From NCBI GenBank assembly GCA_910588015.1, contig CAJUOK010000007.1, forward strand, positions 1-64,000: 64,000 nt of DNA. Reading direction: 5' to 3'. The notes below the pieces were generated by a model, which saw nothing but the letters and a program-made list of their open reading frames with translations, was not told the origin of the DNA and ran no database searches. Of this stretch, positions 33,015-42,601 are shown in pieces. The stretch comes from an uncultured Christensenellaceae bacterium (GTDB lineage Bacteria > Bacillota > Clostridia > Christensenellales > UBA3700). The translations under genes and the position numbers were made by a program. Positions within the stretch are counted from its first letter, which is position 1, and each line of letters begins with the position of its first letter.

Positions 33015-34778
33015 TTAATCCACATAAGACAGTTTATCGAGCTGTTCTTTCATAGACTCGTAAATCTCGTCGAATTTTGCTATTTCGCTCTCGGGAATAA
33101 ACTTCATTCTGCCTATAGCCTCTCTTGCCGATATAGCTATTATATCGTCGAAATCCGCGCCTTTTTTAAGCGCTTCTTGCGAATATCTGTAACACTCCAA
33201 TATCAAATTGAGCATTTTATACTGTTTTGTCAAACTCGCAAAGGTATCCACGTCGTCGAAAGCGTCTTGTTGGAGATAGTCTTCTCTTATGGATTTTGCC
33301 GCTTCCATAGTCAGCCTGTCTTCATAACTCAAAGCGTCTACGCCTACTAAACGAACAATTTCGTCAAGATTGGCTTCTTCTTGCAATATAGTCATTGCCT
33401 GCTGACGGTTTTCGTTCCAGTTCCTTTGCGTATTATCTCCGTACCACTGTCCCAATCTTTCGACATACAAAGAATAGCTCTGCAGCCAATCTATCGCCGG
33501 AAAGTGTCTCGCATAGGCAAGAGAAGAACTCAAGCCCCAAAATACTTTGACAATTCTCAAAGTAGCCTGTGTGACAGGCTCGGACAAATCTCCTCCCGGA
33601 GGAGACACCGCGCTGATTGCAGTGACCGAACCGACTCTCTCTTCGCTGCCCAACGTATGGACGATACCCGCTCTTTCATAATAACTTGCAAGTCTCGAAG
33701 CGAGATATGCGGGATAACCTTCGTCGCCCGGCATTTCTTCCAATCGGCTTGACATCTCTCTCAATGCCTCCGCCCAACGCGAGGAAGAATCCGCCATTAT
33801 CGCCACGTTATAGCCCATATCTCGGAAATACTCGGCAATTGTGATACCCGTATACATTGACGCTTCGCGCGCCGCAACAGGCATATCGGACGTATTTGCT
33901 ATTAGCACCGTCCTCTTCATAAGCGCTTCGCCCGTCTTGGGGTCGATTAGCTCGGGAAATTCATTGAGAACGTCGGTCATCTCGTTGCCGCGCTCTCCGC
34001 AGCCAACATAAACTATTATATCTGCGTCAGACCACTTTGCAAGCTGATGCTGCACGACGGTTTTTCCGCTTCCAAACGGTCCCGGTATACAAGCCGCGCC
34101 GCCTTTTGCAACAGGGAAAAACGTGTCGATGGTACGCTGTCCCGTGACAAGAGGAGCAACGGGATACATCTTGCTCTTAAAAGGTCTGCCTATTCTCACC
34201 GCCCACTTCTGACACATTGTGACTTTGACGTCGCCCTTCGAAGTCGTAATAACGCATATTACGTCGTCGACGGTATGTTCGCCGCTCGATATTGATTTTA
34301 TCTTACCTTCTACTCCCACGGGAACCATAATTCTATGTTCTACGACTTTTGTCTCTTGAACAACGCCCAATACGTCGCCCGCGCAAACCTCGTCGCCCTT
34401 GGATTTCTTTGCAACGAAATTCCAAAGTTTTTTATGGTCAATCGCAGGTATTTCCACTCCGCGACCGATTCTTTCGCCCGTCTTCTCGACAAGCTTTTGA
34501 AGAGGTCTCTGTATACCGTCGTAAATACCTTCGATAATGCCCGGTCCCAACTCTACGCTGAGAGGAGCGCCTGTGGATATAACTTGCGCTCCCGTGCCCA
34601 AACCGCTAGTCTCTTCATAGACTTGAATCGACGCCTTATCGTCGCGCAATTCTATTATTTCGCCTATAAGATTTTCTTTGCCGACTCTGACTACGTCGAA
34701 CATTTTGCAGTTGCGCATTCCTTCCGCTACGATAAGCGGACCGGAAACTTTGATAACTCTTCCTATCTCTTGTTGCAT
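33015..34778 (-). CDS. ntpA: V-type ATP synthase subunit A (catalytic)
   Basis: A 587-aa catalytic head subunit. The Walker A motif is G-P-F-G-S-G-K-T near residue 232, and the bulge domain specific to V/A-type enzymes lies at about 110-190. The ATG at 34778 has AAGGAAG upstream; a TTG six bases earlier is less likely. Hydrolyses or makes ATP coupled to ion flow. Confidence 0.96.
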   Translation of the reverse strand: MQQEIGRVIKVSGPLIVAEGMRNCKMFDVVRVGKENLIGEIIELRDDKASIQVYEETSGLGTGAQVISTGAPLSVELGPGIIEGIYDGIQRPLQKLVEKTGERIGRGVEIPAIDHKKLWNFVAKKSKGDEVCAGDVLGVVQETKVVEHRIMVPVGVEGKIKSISSGEHTVDDVICVITTSKGDVKVTMCQKWAVRIGRPFKSKMYPVAPLVTGQRTIDTFFPVAKGGAACIPGPFGSGKTVVQHQLAKWSDADIIVYVGCGERGNEMTDVLNEFPELIDPKTGEALMKRTVLIANTSDMPVAAREASMYTGITIAEYFRDMGYNVAIMADSSSRWAEALREMSSRLEEMPGDEGYPAYLASRLASYYERAGIVHTLGSEERVGSVTAISAVSPPGGDLSEPVTQATLRIVKVFWGLSSSLAYARHFPAIDWLQSYSLYVERLGQWYGDNTQRNWNENRQQAMTILQEEANLDEIVRLVGVDALSYEDRLTMEAAKSIREDYLQQDAFDDVDTFASLTKQYKMLNLILECYRYSQEALKKGADFDDIIAISAREAIGRMKFIPESEIAKFDEIYESMKEQLDKLSYVD

Positions 34779-34780
34779 AA

Positions 34781-35107
34781 TCAATCTTCCTTATTAAACA
34801 ATATGTCGGTACCTATAGCCCTTTCCACGTCTGCTTTAATGCCTCTCATACCGTAACCGTTGGACTTGCCGCCGTCGGGTATTGGTATTATTGCCGGATA
34901 GGCTTTGGTTTTATATTTTGCGAGCAATGAATCCATTTGCGCCGCCAGATTTTCCGTAATAAATATAACAGAATGAGTCTTGGCAAGTTTTTTTACTAAA
35001 TCTTCGCCTTCTTCTTTGGTATCTGCGCAAAAAACTTCCATACTGATAGCTTTGAACGCCAATATCAAATCTTTATCTCCAATTACAGCTATTTTGCCTT
35101 CACGCAT
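34781..35107 (-). CDS. ntpF: V-type ATP synthase subunit F
   Basis: A 108-aa central-stalk subunit with a Rossmann-like fold starting [18 protein letters not shown]. Overlaps the end of ntpC by 8 bp and ends 2 bp before ntpA. Confidence 0.9.
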   Translation of the reverse strand: MREGKIAVIGDKDLILAFKAISMEVFCADTKEEGEDLVKKLAKTHSVIFITENLAAQMDSLLAKYKTKAYPAIIPIPDGGKSNGYGMRGIKADVERAIGTDILFNKED

Positions 35108-36071
35108 ACAATTCCCTCAATCTGTCTTTTATGACGTCCTTATCAACGTCGTTTTTGAGAAGAATGCAAATCATTCTTACAATCTTTATTTCAATTTTCT
35201 TCGCCACGTAAAATCCCGCTATGGGAGCGACGGTAAAAATATCGTTGCGCTGATTTTTAAAGATATTTATCAGCGTATTGTCCCATATTCTCTCAAAAGC
35301 CACCATATTACCCGCTTTGAGCGGCTCGGCGATTTGAGGATAAGGCGAATACGTCAATTTGTCCAATACGTTGTTCAACTCGCCGCCGAAGAAAGAATAA
35401 TCAAGCTTTCCTCCCGCGATAAAACACTCTTTAAAAAGGTCTTTGTCGCCAGCTTTGCTTGCTCTGACAAACGCCGATATATTCATCATATCTATATTGG
35501 TCTGCCAATATGCGGGCATAAAGCTGTTCTTGACCTTCTTCAACATAGAATTAATCTCGGCATAGCAAGCTTTATCAATCGTCAAATCAATGAATCTCGG
35601 GCTTAAATTGCCGTCGGCTCTTGCTGAATCCACAGTCAAAAGCGCGTTTTTCATATACTCCGAAAGACTTGAATATTCGTCGGCATACACCCATTCCTTG
35701 AGTTGGTCGACATCAATATTGCCTTTGGGCGCGAGCATAAAGTTTACGTCGTCGAGACGCATATATTTGCCCTTGACCGTTGCTTTAAGATTGTGATAGT
35801 CGGACTTGACGGCAAAAGTCTCCATTCCTTGACCTTTGGGCGCCGCGTCGAAAACAAACTCGCTGACTTTTTTATCTTCTGCCTGCAAAAGCAAATCGTA
35901 ATCCTTGACGTCGGAAATTGCTCCGCCGCCATACGAGGCTTCCAAAAGCACCTTAACTCCGTCTTCCAAAGAATCGCTGTACGCCATACGCACAATCTTT
36001 TCGTTGGTCAAAAAGGTGTTTTCCAAAGCTTTTACTCTTGCATTTGAATAAATCAAGCTGTTTCCCGCCAT
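35100..36071 (-). CDS. ntpC: V-type ATP synthase subunit C
   Basis: A 323-aa funnel-shaped subunit that links the central stalk to the membrane rotor. It has the typical start Y-S-N-A-R-V-K-A-L-E and ends with a conserved K-K-I-E-I-K-x-V-R-M-I. The ATG at 36071 overlaps the ntpE stop (TGATG), implying coupling. Confidence 0.9.
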   Translation of the reverse strand: MAGNSLIYSNARVKALENTFLTNEKIVRMAYSDSLEDGVKVLLEASYGGGAISDVKDYDLLLQAEDKKVSEFVFDAAPKGQGMETFAVKSDYHNLKATVKGKYMRLDDVNFMLAPKGNIDVDQLKEWVYADEYSSLSEYMKNALLTVDSARADGNLSPRFIDLTIDKACYAEINSMLKKVKNSFMPAYWQTNIDMMNISAFVRASKAGDKDLFKECFIAGGKLDYSFFGGELNNVLDKLTYSPYPQIAEPLKAGNMVAFERIWDNTLINIFKNQRNDIFTVAPIAGFYVAKKIEIKIVRMICILLKNDVDKDVIKDRLRELYA

Positions 36072-36658
36072 CAATCCTTACTCCCGAACAAAATCGCGTC
36101 TATCTTGCTCTCCAGCTTTTCTCTTATCAAAGACAGCTCCAATTCAAGCGTGAGATTCTTGTCATAGTTCTTGCCCGACAGCATTACTCCGCCCTTGAAA
36201 TCGCCTTCGCTCTCGCTTTTTTTCAATGATTTGCCGCTCTTTTTAGACAAGTCGGAGACAAACTTCTTTGTGATAAGCTTGTCTTCGCCCATAGCCGGCA
36301 CGACTTCGTCGCCGTCTTCGCAACACGAAAGTATCATACCCTCCAAAAGCGCAAGATACCTCTTCTTGTCGGCTTTTATAGCCTCCAAAGACTCTTCAAA
36401 AACCTTGTCAATAACTTTCTTCTTGGCTCCTTGAACAAGTTTTTTCACGTCGAGATTGGAGACAACCTGACTGCGCTTAAGAGCGTCGGCATACTTCTCG
36501 TCGGCTTTTTGAGCGTTGGTTTCTATAAATTTGTCAACTTGGCGTTGAGCTCTGCCCAAAATCTGTGACGCAGTGTCGTTTGCCTCGCCTATATTAGCGG
36601 CGGCAACAGCCTCGGCGTCGTCTATTATCTTTTGGATAATGGCTTCTTTATTGTTCAT
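36071..36658 (-). CDS. ntpE: V-type ATP synthase subunit E
   Basis: A 195-aa peripheral-stalk subunit: a long N-terminal helix (about 1-90) and a small C-terminal domain. The sequence is typical only in pattern (A-E-A-x-A, basic coiled coil), so the name rests partly on operon position between K and C. Confidence 0.85.
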   Translation of the reverse strand: MNNKEAIIQKIIDDAEAVAAANIGEANDTASQILGRAQRQVDKFIETNAQKADEKYADALKRSQVVSNLDVKKLVQGAKKKVIDKVFEESLEAIKADKKRYLALLEGMILSCCEDGDEVVPAMGEDKLITKKFVSDLSKKSGKSLKKSESEGDFKGGVMLSGKNYDKNLTLELELSLIREKLESKIDAILFGSKD

Positions 36659-36674
36659 AACAATATCCTTTTAA

Positions 36675-37196
<522 letters not shown>

Positions 37197-37228
37197 TTAT
37201 CTATTATAGTTTTATCCTCAACCGACGC

Positions 37229-39232
37229 TTACGCCTTACTCTTTTTTGCCTTCGGCGGCTCCGGCGTGCCTATTCTGTAATACTTCATCTGACTGCCTAG
37301 CGGCGCAAACAGCTCGCCTCCGCCCGTATAGAATTTGCCGAAGAATTCAACGAATTGCAATCTCGAATTATGCACGTACGCGCCCAACGAGTTGATAGCC
37401 ACGTTGAAAATATGTCCCACCAAATATATTACTATCGATACTATCACGCCCAGAAACTTTATCGGCAACATTCCCGAAATAATCTCTGCTATCTGATTGA
37501 ATACCATAGCTATAACGCCTGTGGCAAGTCCCAGTCCGAATATACGGGTATAACTCATTAAATCCGAGAAGAAATTGATTATGCCGTAAAGCGCAGAAAA
37601 CGCTCCCGAAACTTTCTTTGCGCCCTTCTTTCCGAACGTACCCGACAGCATCAACAGCACAAGTCCGATAGCTAGCAAAACTATGCCTAGTATCTTCGCC
37701 CAGCTTCCTAATTTGCTCGCCAATGCTATGCCGCCTATGCCAAGCGCAAGACAGTACCAACTGAACGCCGAAGAAATACCCCACAGCCATTCGCCCTTGC
37801 GTATCAAAGCCACCATATTGATTGCCATACCGACAAACATCTGTATCAAACCAACCGCCAAACATACTACCAATAGCGGCATAGGTTCTTCTATAGGATT
37901 AAACCAATACCACAGACCTATATCTTTTGCGCTGAAACCGAAATAAGAGCCAAACAAAAATCCCCAAATAACGGTAGAAATACCGCCCATAAACATAACC
38001 TTGACAAGGTTGAGTTCTCCCTTCGGCGGCTTCCTTATCGCAAGAATAAGTCCTGCGCCCAAAGTAAGCAATATTCCGTAACCGGCGTCGGAAAGCATCA
38101 TTCCGAACATCAAGAAGAAGAAAAACGCAACGCCGGGATTGGGGTCTATCTCTTTATAAAACGGCGCAGAATACATATTCGTCACGCTCTCGTACGGCGC
38201 GACTATTCCGTTGTTGACTGCAAGAGTGGGCACAACTTCGCCCTCTTGCGGCTCTCTTATCATAAAGGCAAGCGACAGCGGACTGTCGGCAAGTTCTTTT
38301 TCTACTTTTTCCGACTCGCTTTGCGGCAACCAAGCCTCAAGGTAATACGTCGCTTGGGTGACTTGCGTATTATTTCTGCTTTCCTCTTTTGCGACCTCGA
38401 GCGTAATATAATCGTAGAGCTTTTTTACGTCTTCGCTTATGCTCTCGAAAGTCATAATCTTTTCTATCAATCTGTTTTGCTGATTGCCTATTTTATCTAT
38501 AGCGGCATAACATTCTTCTATCATTTCGCCCGCAGTCTTGCTTTCGGCGATAGAACAACGCGCAAACTCCGCTTCGCTCAATATATCCTGTATGTCTTCC
38601 CTCTTTTCTTTGGGAATTATTATAGCGACTCCGCTGACGACGTCAGAATCATAGACTTCGTATTCTCCGCCTTTTTCGCTTATATCGTTCAAAAGCGGAA
38701 GCTTCATATTCTTTACTTCGCCCAACAATACCGACACGTTTTGCGTATCGACAAACTTCGAAAAATCAGCTTTGAGATTTTTATAAGGCGAAAGAGATTC
38801 CAAAAGATTGCGCTGTTTTTGCAAATCCGTCTTCAACGCTACAATTTCGTCCTTGCAAAGTTTAAGCTGGTCGATTTGCGAAAATATATCCGCCTCGATA
38901 TTTTGCAACTCCTCGAAACTTTCAAAAGTAATGATAGGCTTGACGGCAAACATTCCTCTGCCTTTGACGGGCATATAGTCAATCTTGTGTTCTTTCGCAA
39001 GTTTTTTTGCCGTGTTCTTATATTCCTTGACGGTCTGAAGACAAAATTCCAACTTGGCGAGTTTTACTTTGTTCTCGTCGATATCGCGATGAATATCTGT
39101 CGACTGCATTTTGTCGATTTTTTGCGAAGCAACGACTTCTGCGCAACCCAACTTGTGCAGTTTTTTAATCAAAGTATCACGTTCTGCAACGTTGCCTATC
39201 AAAAGCAACTTCTGCATACTACTTAACGCCAT
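37229..39232 (-). CDS. ntpI: V-type ATP synthase subunit I
   Basis: A 667-aa stator subunit: a cytoplasmic coiled-coil half (1-330) and a membrane half (about 365-640) with seven or eight helices, including F-G-M-M-L-S-D-A-G-Y-G and R-I-F-G-L-G-L-A-T-G with the essential arginine region. It overlaps the 3' end of the preceding coiled-coil gene by 14 bp. Confidence 0.94.
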   Translation of the reverse strand: MALSSMQKLLLIGNVAERDTLIKKLHKLGCAEVVASQKIDKMQSTDIHRDIDENKVKLAKLEFCLQTVKEYKNTAKKLAKEHKIDYMPVKGRGMFAVKPIITFESFEELQNIEADIFSQIDQLKLCKDEIVALKTDLQKQRNLLESLSPYKNLKADFSKFVDTQNVSVLLGEVKNMKLPLLNDISEKGGEYEVYDSDVVSGVAIIIPKEKREDIQDILSEAEFARCSIAESKTAGEMIEECYAAIDKIGNQQNRLIEKIMTFESISEDVKKLYDYITLEVAKEESRNNTQVTQATYYLEAWLPQSESEKVEKELADSPLSLAFMIREPQEGEVVPTLAVNNGIVAPYESVTNMYSAPFYKEIDPNPGVAFFFFLMFGMMLSDAGYGILLTLGAGLILAIRKPPKGELNLVKVMFMGGISTVIWGFLFGSYFGFSAKDIGLWYWFNPIEEPMPLLVVCLAVGLIQMFVGMAINMVALIRKGEWLWGISSAFSWYCLALGIGGIALASKLGSWAKILGIVLLAIGLVLLMLSGTFGKKGAKKVSGAFSALYGIINFFSDLMSYTRIFGLGLATGVIAMVFNQIAEIISGMLPIKFLGVIVSIVIYLVGHIFNVAINSLGAYVHNSRLQFVEFFGKFYTGGGELFAPLGSQMKYYRIGTPEPPKAKKSKA

Positions 39233-39545
39233 ATTTCTCCTTCAACTCTTTGATAATGATTTCCGTTACTTTCTTTTTATTCTTTTCCGACTCGCCGTCG
39301 AGAGTATCGGCATATTTTCGAGCGTCCTCAAGTTGAGCCGTCCTCAATTCGACGCCTTTATTTTCTCCCGACTGTATAGCGGCGTTTTCTTTGGCGAATT
39401 GCTCGTCTTTGGCGCGCAATACAATCTCCTCGGCTTTTTTCTTGGCTTCGTTGACAATATTATTAGACTCGTTGACAGACGCTTTGATAATCTCGCTCGC
39501 CCTGTCTTCCGCCTGAATAATGCTGTCTATCATCTCTTCAATCAT
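39219..39545 (-). CDS. V-type ATP synthase subunit G/H (peripheral stalk)
   Basis: A 108-aa, almost wholly coiled-coil protein rich in Ala, Glu and Lys, as for the G/H stalk subunit that pairs with E. The ATG at 39545 with GGAGAA upstream is preferred to a TTG at 39560. It is the first ATPase gene of the operon and directly follows rpiB. Confidence 0.82.
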   Translation of the reverse strand: MIEEMIDSIIQAEDRASEIIKASVNESNNIVNEAKKKAEEIVLRAKDEQFAKENAAIQSGENKGVELRTAQLEDARKYADTLDGESEKNKKKVTEIIIKELKEKYGVK

Positions 39546-39563
39546 AACGGTTCTCCGCAATTA

Positions 39564-40013
39564 TTATTTAAAATACTTATTCTCTATTTGGCTTATTTTT
39601 GCAACTCTGCCGACGTGACGACCGCCCTCAAACGGAGTATCAAGCCATATTTGAACCATCTTTGCCGCTAAATCTTCGTCTATAACTCTTCCGCCCATAG
39701 ACAGTACATTTGCGTCGTTGTGTTGAGCGCACATCTGCGCCGTAAACAAATCGTGGCACACCGCCGCTCTGATACCTTTGACCTTGTTGGCCGCAATGCT
39801 TATGCCAATGCCGGTGCCGCACAAAATAATACCCTTGTCGGCTTCGCCGCGCGAAACGGCTTCGGCTACTTTTAATGCAAGGTCGGGATAATCAACCGAC
39901 TGCGAGTCAAAACATCCCATATCTATTATTTCTATCTTATTTGCTTCCAACACGTTTTTGACTGCAGGTTTTAATACTATACCGCCGTGGTCGCAACCTA
40001 TAGCAATTTTCAT
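39564..40013 (-). CDS. rpiB: Ribose-5-phosphate isomerase B
   Basis: A 149-aa RpiB/LacAB enzyme interconverting ribose-5-P and ribulose-5-P. It has G-C-D-H-G-G at the start, the catalytic cysteine in I-L-C-G-T-G-I-G, and G-R-H-x-x-R-V near the end. AAGGAGCG precedes the ATG. It appears to be the leading gene of the V-ATPase transcription unit, with a promoter at 40043-40071. Confidence 0.93.
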   Translation of the reverse strand: MKIAIGCDHGGIVLKPAVKNVLEANKIEIIDMGCFDSQSVDYPDLALKVAEAVSRGEADKGIILCGTGIGISIAANKVKGIRAAVCHDLFTAQMCAQHNDANVLSMGGRVIDEDLAAKMVQIWLDTPFEGGRHVGRVAKISQIENKYFK

Positions 40014-40042
40014 AAGCGCTCCTTATAATATAATTATAATGT

Positions 40043-40071
40043 ATTTTAGCACAATTTCCAAAATTATGCAA
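40043..40071 (-). promoter_or_regulatory. Promoter of rpiB and the V-ATPase operon
   Basis: Minus-strand TTGCAT (40071-40066), 17-bp spacer ending TGC, TAAAAT (40048-40043), an extended -10 type. The leader is about 23 nt. Confidence 0.65.
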
Positions 40072-40152
40072 TACCTAATTTTTTATTTTCTTTATAATAT
40101 GCCCCTTATTAAGCAAACTTTACTTTGAATTGCGTAATTATTTACGAAAACT

Positions 40153-40611
40153 TTATTCGTTTGCCTTACCTTCGCCAAACGACTTAGCTTTCCTAACAAT
40201 ACCGTCCATTGCCTTTCTCAATCTCATCTCCACCGCAAGATAATCGGCGCTGTCTCCGCCGTACGGGTCGGCAACGTCTCCGTCTCCGTCGATTTCGCCT
40301 AAACTGAAGAGTCTGTCTGACTGCACAAACCTTGCCAAAGTATTTTTATGCTCCGCCGTCATCGTGACGACCATATCGCATTCAGACAGCAATTTTGCGC
40401 TGACAGGTTGCGATTTATGCGTAAAAAATATACCCATACCTTCGATTATCTCAGCGGTATGCTTGCTCATAGGTTGTCCGTAGTCGCAAAAAACTCCCGC
40501 GCTGTCAGCTTGAATGTCAATCAAATTTTCTTTGTCGATTTTTTCTTGCAGAATTGCTTGAGCCAACGGCGACCTACAGGTATTGCCCGTGCACACAAAT
40601 AAAATCTTCAT
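40153..40611 (-). CDS. Low-molecular-weight protein tyrosine phosphatase
   Basis: A 152-aa phosphatase of the LMW-PTP/arsenate reductase fold. The P-loop C-T-G-N-T-C-R-S is at 7-14 and the general acid is in V-A-D-P-Y near residue 118. Bacterial members dephosphorylate tyrosine or arginine on proteins; in Firmicutes YwlE, a protein-arginine phosphatase, is also found beside sua5 and rpiB, so arginine specificity is likely. It overlaps the end of sua5 by 4 bp. Confidence 0.88.
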   Translation of the reverse strand: MKILFVCTGNTCRSPLAQAILQEKIDKENLIDIQADSAGVFCDYGQPMSKHTAEIIEGMGIFFTHKSQPVSAKLLSECDMVVTMTAEHKNTLARFVQSDRLFSLGEIDGDGDVADPYGGDSADYLAVEMRLRKAMDGIVRKAKSFGEGKANE

Positions 40612-41603
40612 ACGCGTTTTCCTCCGCTGGCTTTGTTGATTCTGTTCATTATCGACGCACCCAGTCCGCGCTCTCCGAAATCCTGACAGATAATACAGCC
40701 GTAACGCTCTTGCGCTTTGTGCATTGCCGCGTAGATATTTCGCATAGCCTCCGCGTCGCTATCGCCCAAATCGATAAAGTTTATTCTCAATACGTCTTCT
40801 ATGCCGTCTAGATAATTGCTTTTGCCTATTACGACGGCGCCAACCTTATTTTTATATTGTCGACGGTATTCCTCTACAGCCGATTCAGCAGACTTTGCGA
40901 CCACCATTTCGCAGCTCGGCGCATAATGTCTGTATTTCATTCCGGGCGCTTTTGCCACCACTATCTTGCCGTCGAAAGTCTTTACTTTTCCAAGCACTTG
41001 CGCAAGCATTTCTTGCGTAATTGCGCCGGGACGCAAAATAGTTGGCACGTCTGCCGTCATATCGATTATTGTCGATTCGATACCCACTTCGCACGCTCCG
41101 CCTTGCAGTATAAGCGGAACTTTGCCGCGCATATCTTCAAGAACGTGTTCTGCAGTCGTAGGAGAAATTTTTGTCGACGTATTGGCGGACGGCGCCGCAA
41201 TAGGCACGCCGCACGCTTTTATAAATTCTCTCGCGACTTTATGCTTGGGAAAACGTACGCCAACCGTGTCTAGACAAGCCGTAACCTCGTCGGGTACGTC
41301 GTCCGACTTCTTGAGAATAACCGTTATGGGTCCGGGCATAAATTCTTTGATAACAGCGCGAGCCTCTTCAGACACGTCTTTTGCAAGTCTGTCTATCCAA
41401 GATATGTCGGCGATATGCGCGATTAGAGGATTATCGGAAGGTCTGCCCTTTGCCTCGAATATCTTACGCACCGCATTGGAATCCAAAGCGTTAGCCCCCA
41501 ATCCGTAAACCGTTTCGGTAGGAAAAACCACCACTTCGCCGTTCTTGATTAGCGAGACCGCTTCGTCGAGTCCCTGTTGCAAAGTCTTTATCTCGGTTTG
41601 CAT
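40608..41603 (-). CDS. sua5: Threonylcarbamoyl-AMP synthase, Sua5 type
   Basis: A 331-aa enzyme that makes the TC-AMP intermediate for t6A at tRNA position 37. The YrdC domain covers 1-205 (VVFPTETVYGLGA, K-G-R-P-x-x-N-P-L, P-S-A-N-x-S/T) and the C-terminal Sua5 domain (215-331) has P-G-M-K-Y-R-H-Y-A-P. It lies 3 bp after manA and overlaps the phosphatase gene. Confidence 0.93.
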   Translation of the reverse strand: MQTEIKTLQQGLDEAVSLIKNGEVVVFPTETVYGLGANALDSNAVRKIFEAKGRPSDNPLIAHIADISWIDRLAKDVSEEARAVIKEFMPGPITVILKKSDDVPDEVTACLDTVGVRFPKHKVAREFIKACGVPIAAPSANTSTKISPTTAEHVLEDMRGKVPLILQGGACEVGIESTIIDMTADVPTILRPGAITQEMLAQVLGKVKTFDGKIVVAKAPGMKYRHYAPSCEMVVAKSAESAVEEYRRQYKNKVGAVVIGKSNYLDGIEDVLRINFIDLGDSDAEAMRNIYAAMHKAQERYGCIICQDFGERGLGASIMNRINKASGGKRV

Positions 41604-41606
41604 CGC

Positions 41607-42560
41607 CTACACCTTTGCGCAAATGGCTTTTAGATTGCCGTACACCGTCGTTTTGCCCAAACCTGCAGGCAAAAACACAGTGTCGCCCAAATCCAAGGAT
41701 AAACAGTTGCCTCCCGCCATTATCGCTCCGTTGCCGTCGACAACGGTCATAGATACAAAAGAATCGCTTGCAACGTCGAAGGTATATTCGTCCTCGCAAG
41801 TCAACTCGCTTGCAACGAAATATTTGCAACTTGCCAACTCGACGGTATTCGCGTCTTTTATTATTGAATTTTCGTTGACTTTTACTGTCTTGGAAGTATC
41901 CGTAACGTCCAACGCCTTATCTATATGAAGCTGTCTTTTATTGCCGTCGGAATCCGTCCTGTCATAGTCGTAAAGTCTATATGTTATCGAAGAATTCTGT
42001 TGCACTTCGCAAAGCAGTATGCCGCCGCAAATCGCGTGCACCGTACCCGACGGAATAAAAAGACAGTCGCCTTTCTTTACCTCTATAAAATTGAGATAAT
42101 CGGTGATATTGCCTTCTTTAAGCGCCTTTTCTAGCTGCGACTTTGCTATAGGCTCTTTGAATCCGCAATACACTCCGCCGCCCTTCTTCGCGTCGACGAT
42201 ATACCACATCTCCGTCTTGCCGTACTCGCCCTCTGTCTTAAGAGCGTATTCGTCGCTTGGGTGCACTTGAATGGAAAGATTGCTTTTGCTGTCTATAAGC
42301 TTTACCAATATAGGAAAGAATGAAAACTCTTTGCCTTTATCCCCCAAAAAATCGGGGTTTTCCGCTATAACTCCCGAGAGCTTACGGGAGGAATATTCGC
42401 CGTTGACAACTATACTCTCGCCCTTCTCGTGACAGGAAAGCTCCCAACTCTCGGCTATATTCGCGCCGACTGCTTTTTTATTCCATTTGCCGTCTTTAAG
42501 TCTGTTGCCTCCCCACACCGCTTCGACAGTCGCAGGAATCAATTTCATTGGATAACTCAT
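41607..42560 (-). CDS. manA: Mannose-6-phosphate isomerase, class I
   Basis: A 317-aa zinc-dependent isomerase linking fructose-6-P and mannose-6-P. Zinc ligands are in S-I-Q-V-H-P-S-D (Q, H), K-T-E-M-W (E) and G-T-V-H-A-I (H). The ATG at 42560 follows GGAGAGG. Grouped with sua5 and the phosphatase in one direction. Confidence 0.92.
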   Translation of the reverse strand: MSYPMKLIPATVEAVWGGNRLKDGKWNKKAVGANIAESWELSCHEKGESIVVNGEYSSRKLSGVIAENPDFLGDKGKEFSFFPILVKLIDSKSNLSIQVHPSDEYALKTEGEYGKTEMWYIVDAKKGGGVYCGFKEPIAKSQLEKALKEGNITDYLNFIEVKKGDCLFIPSGTVHAICGGILLCEVQQNSSITYRLYDYDRTDSDGNKRQLHIDKALDVTDTSKTVKVNENSIIKDANTVELASCKYFVASELTCEDEYTFDVASDSFVSMTVVDGNGAIMAGGNCLSLDLGDTVFLPAGLGKTTVYGNLKAICAKV

Positions 42561-42601
42561 ATTCACCTCTCCGTTATTTTTCATCGTTATTATTTTTGCA
42601 T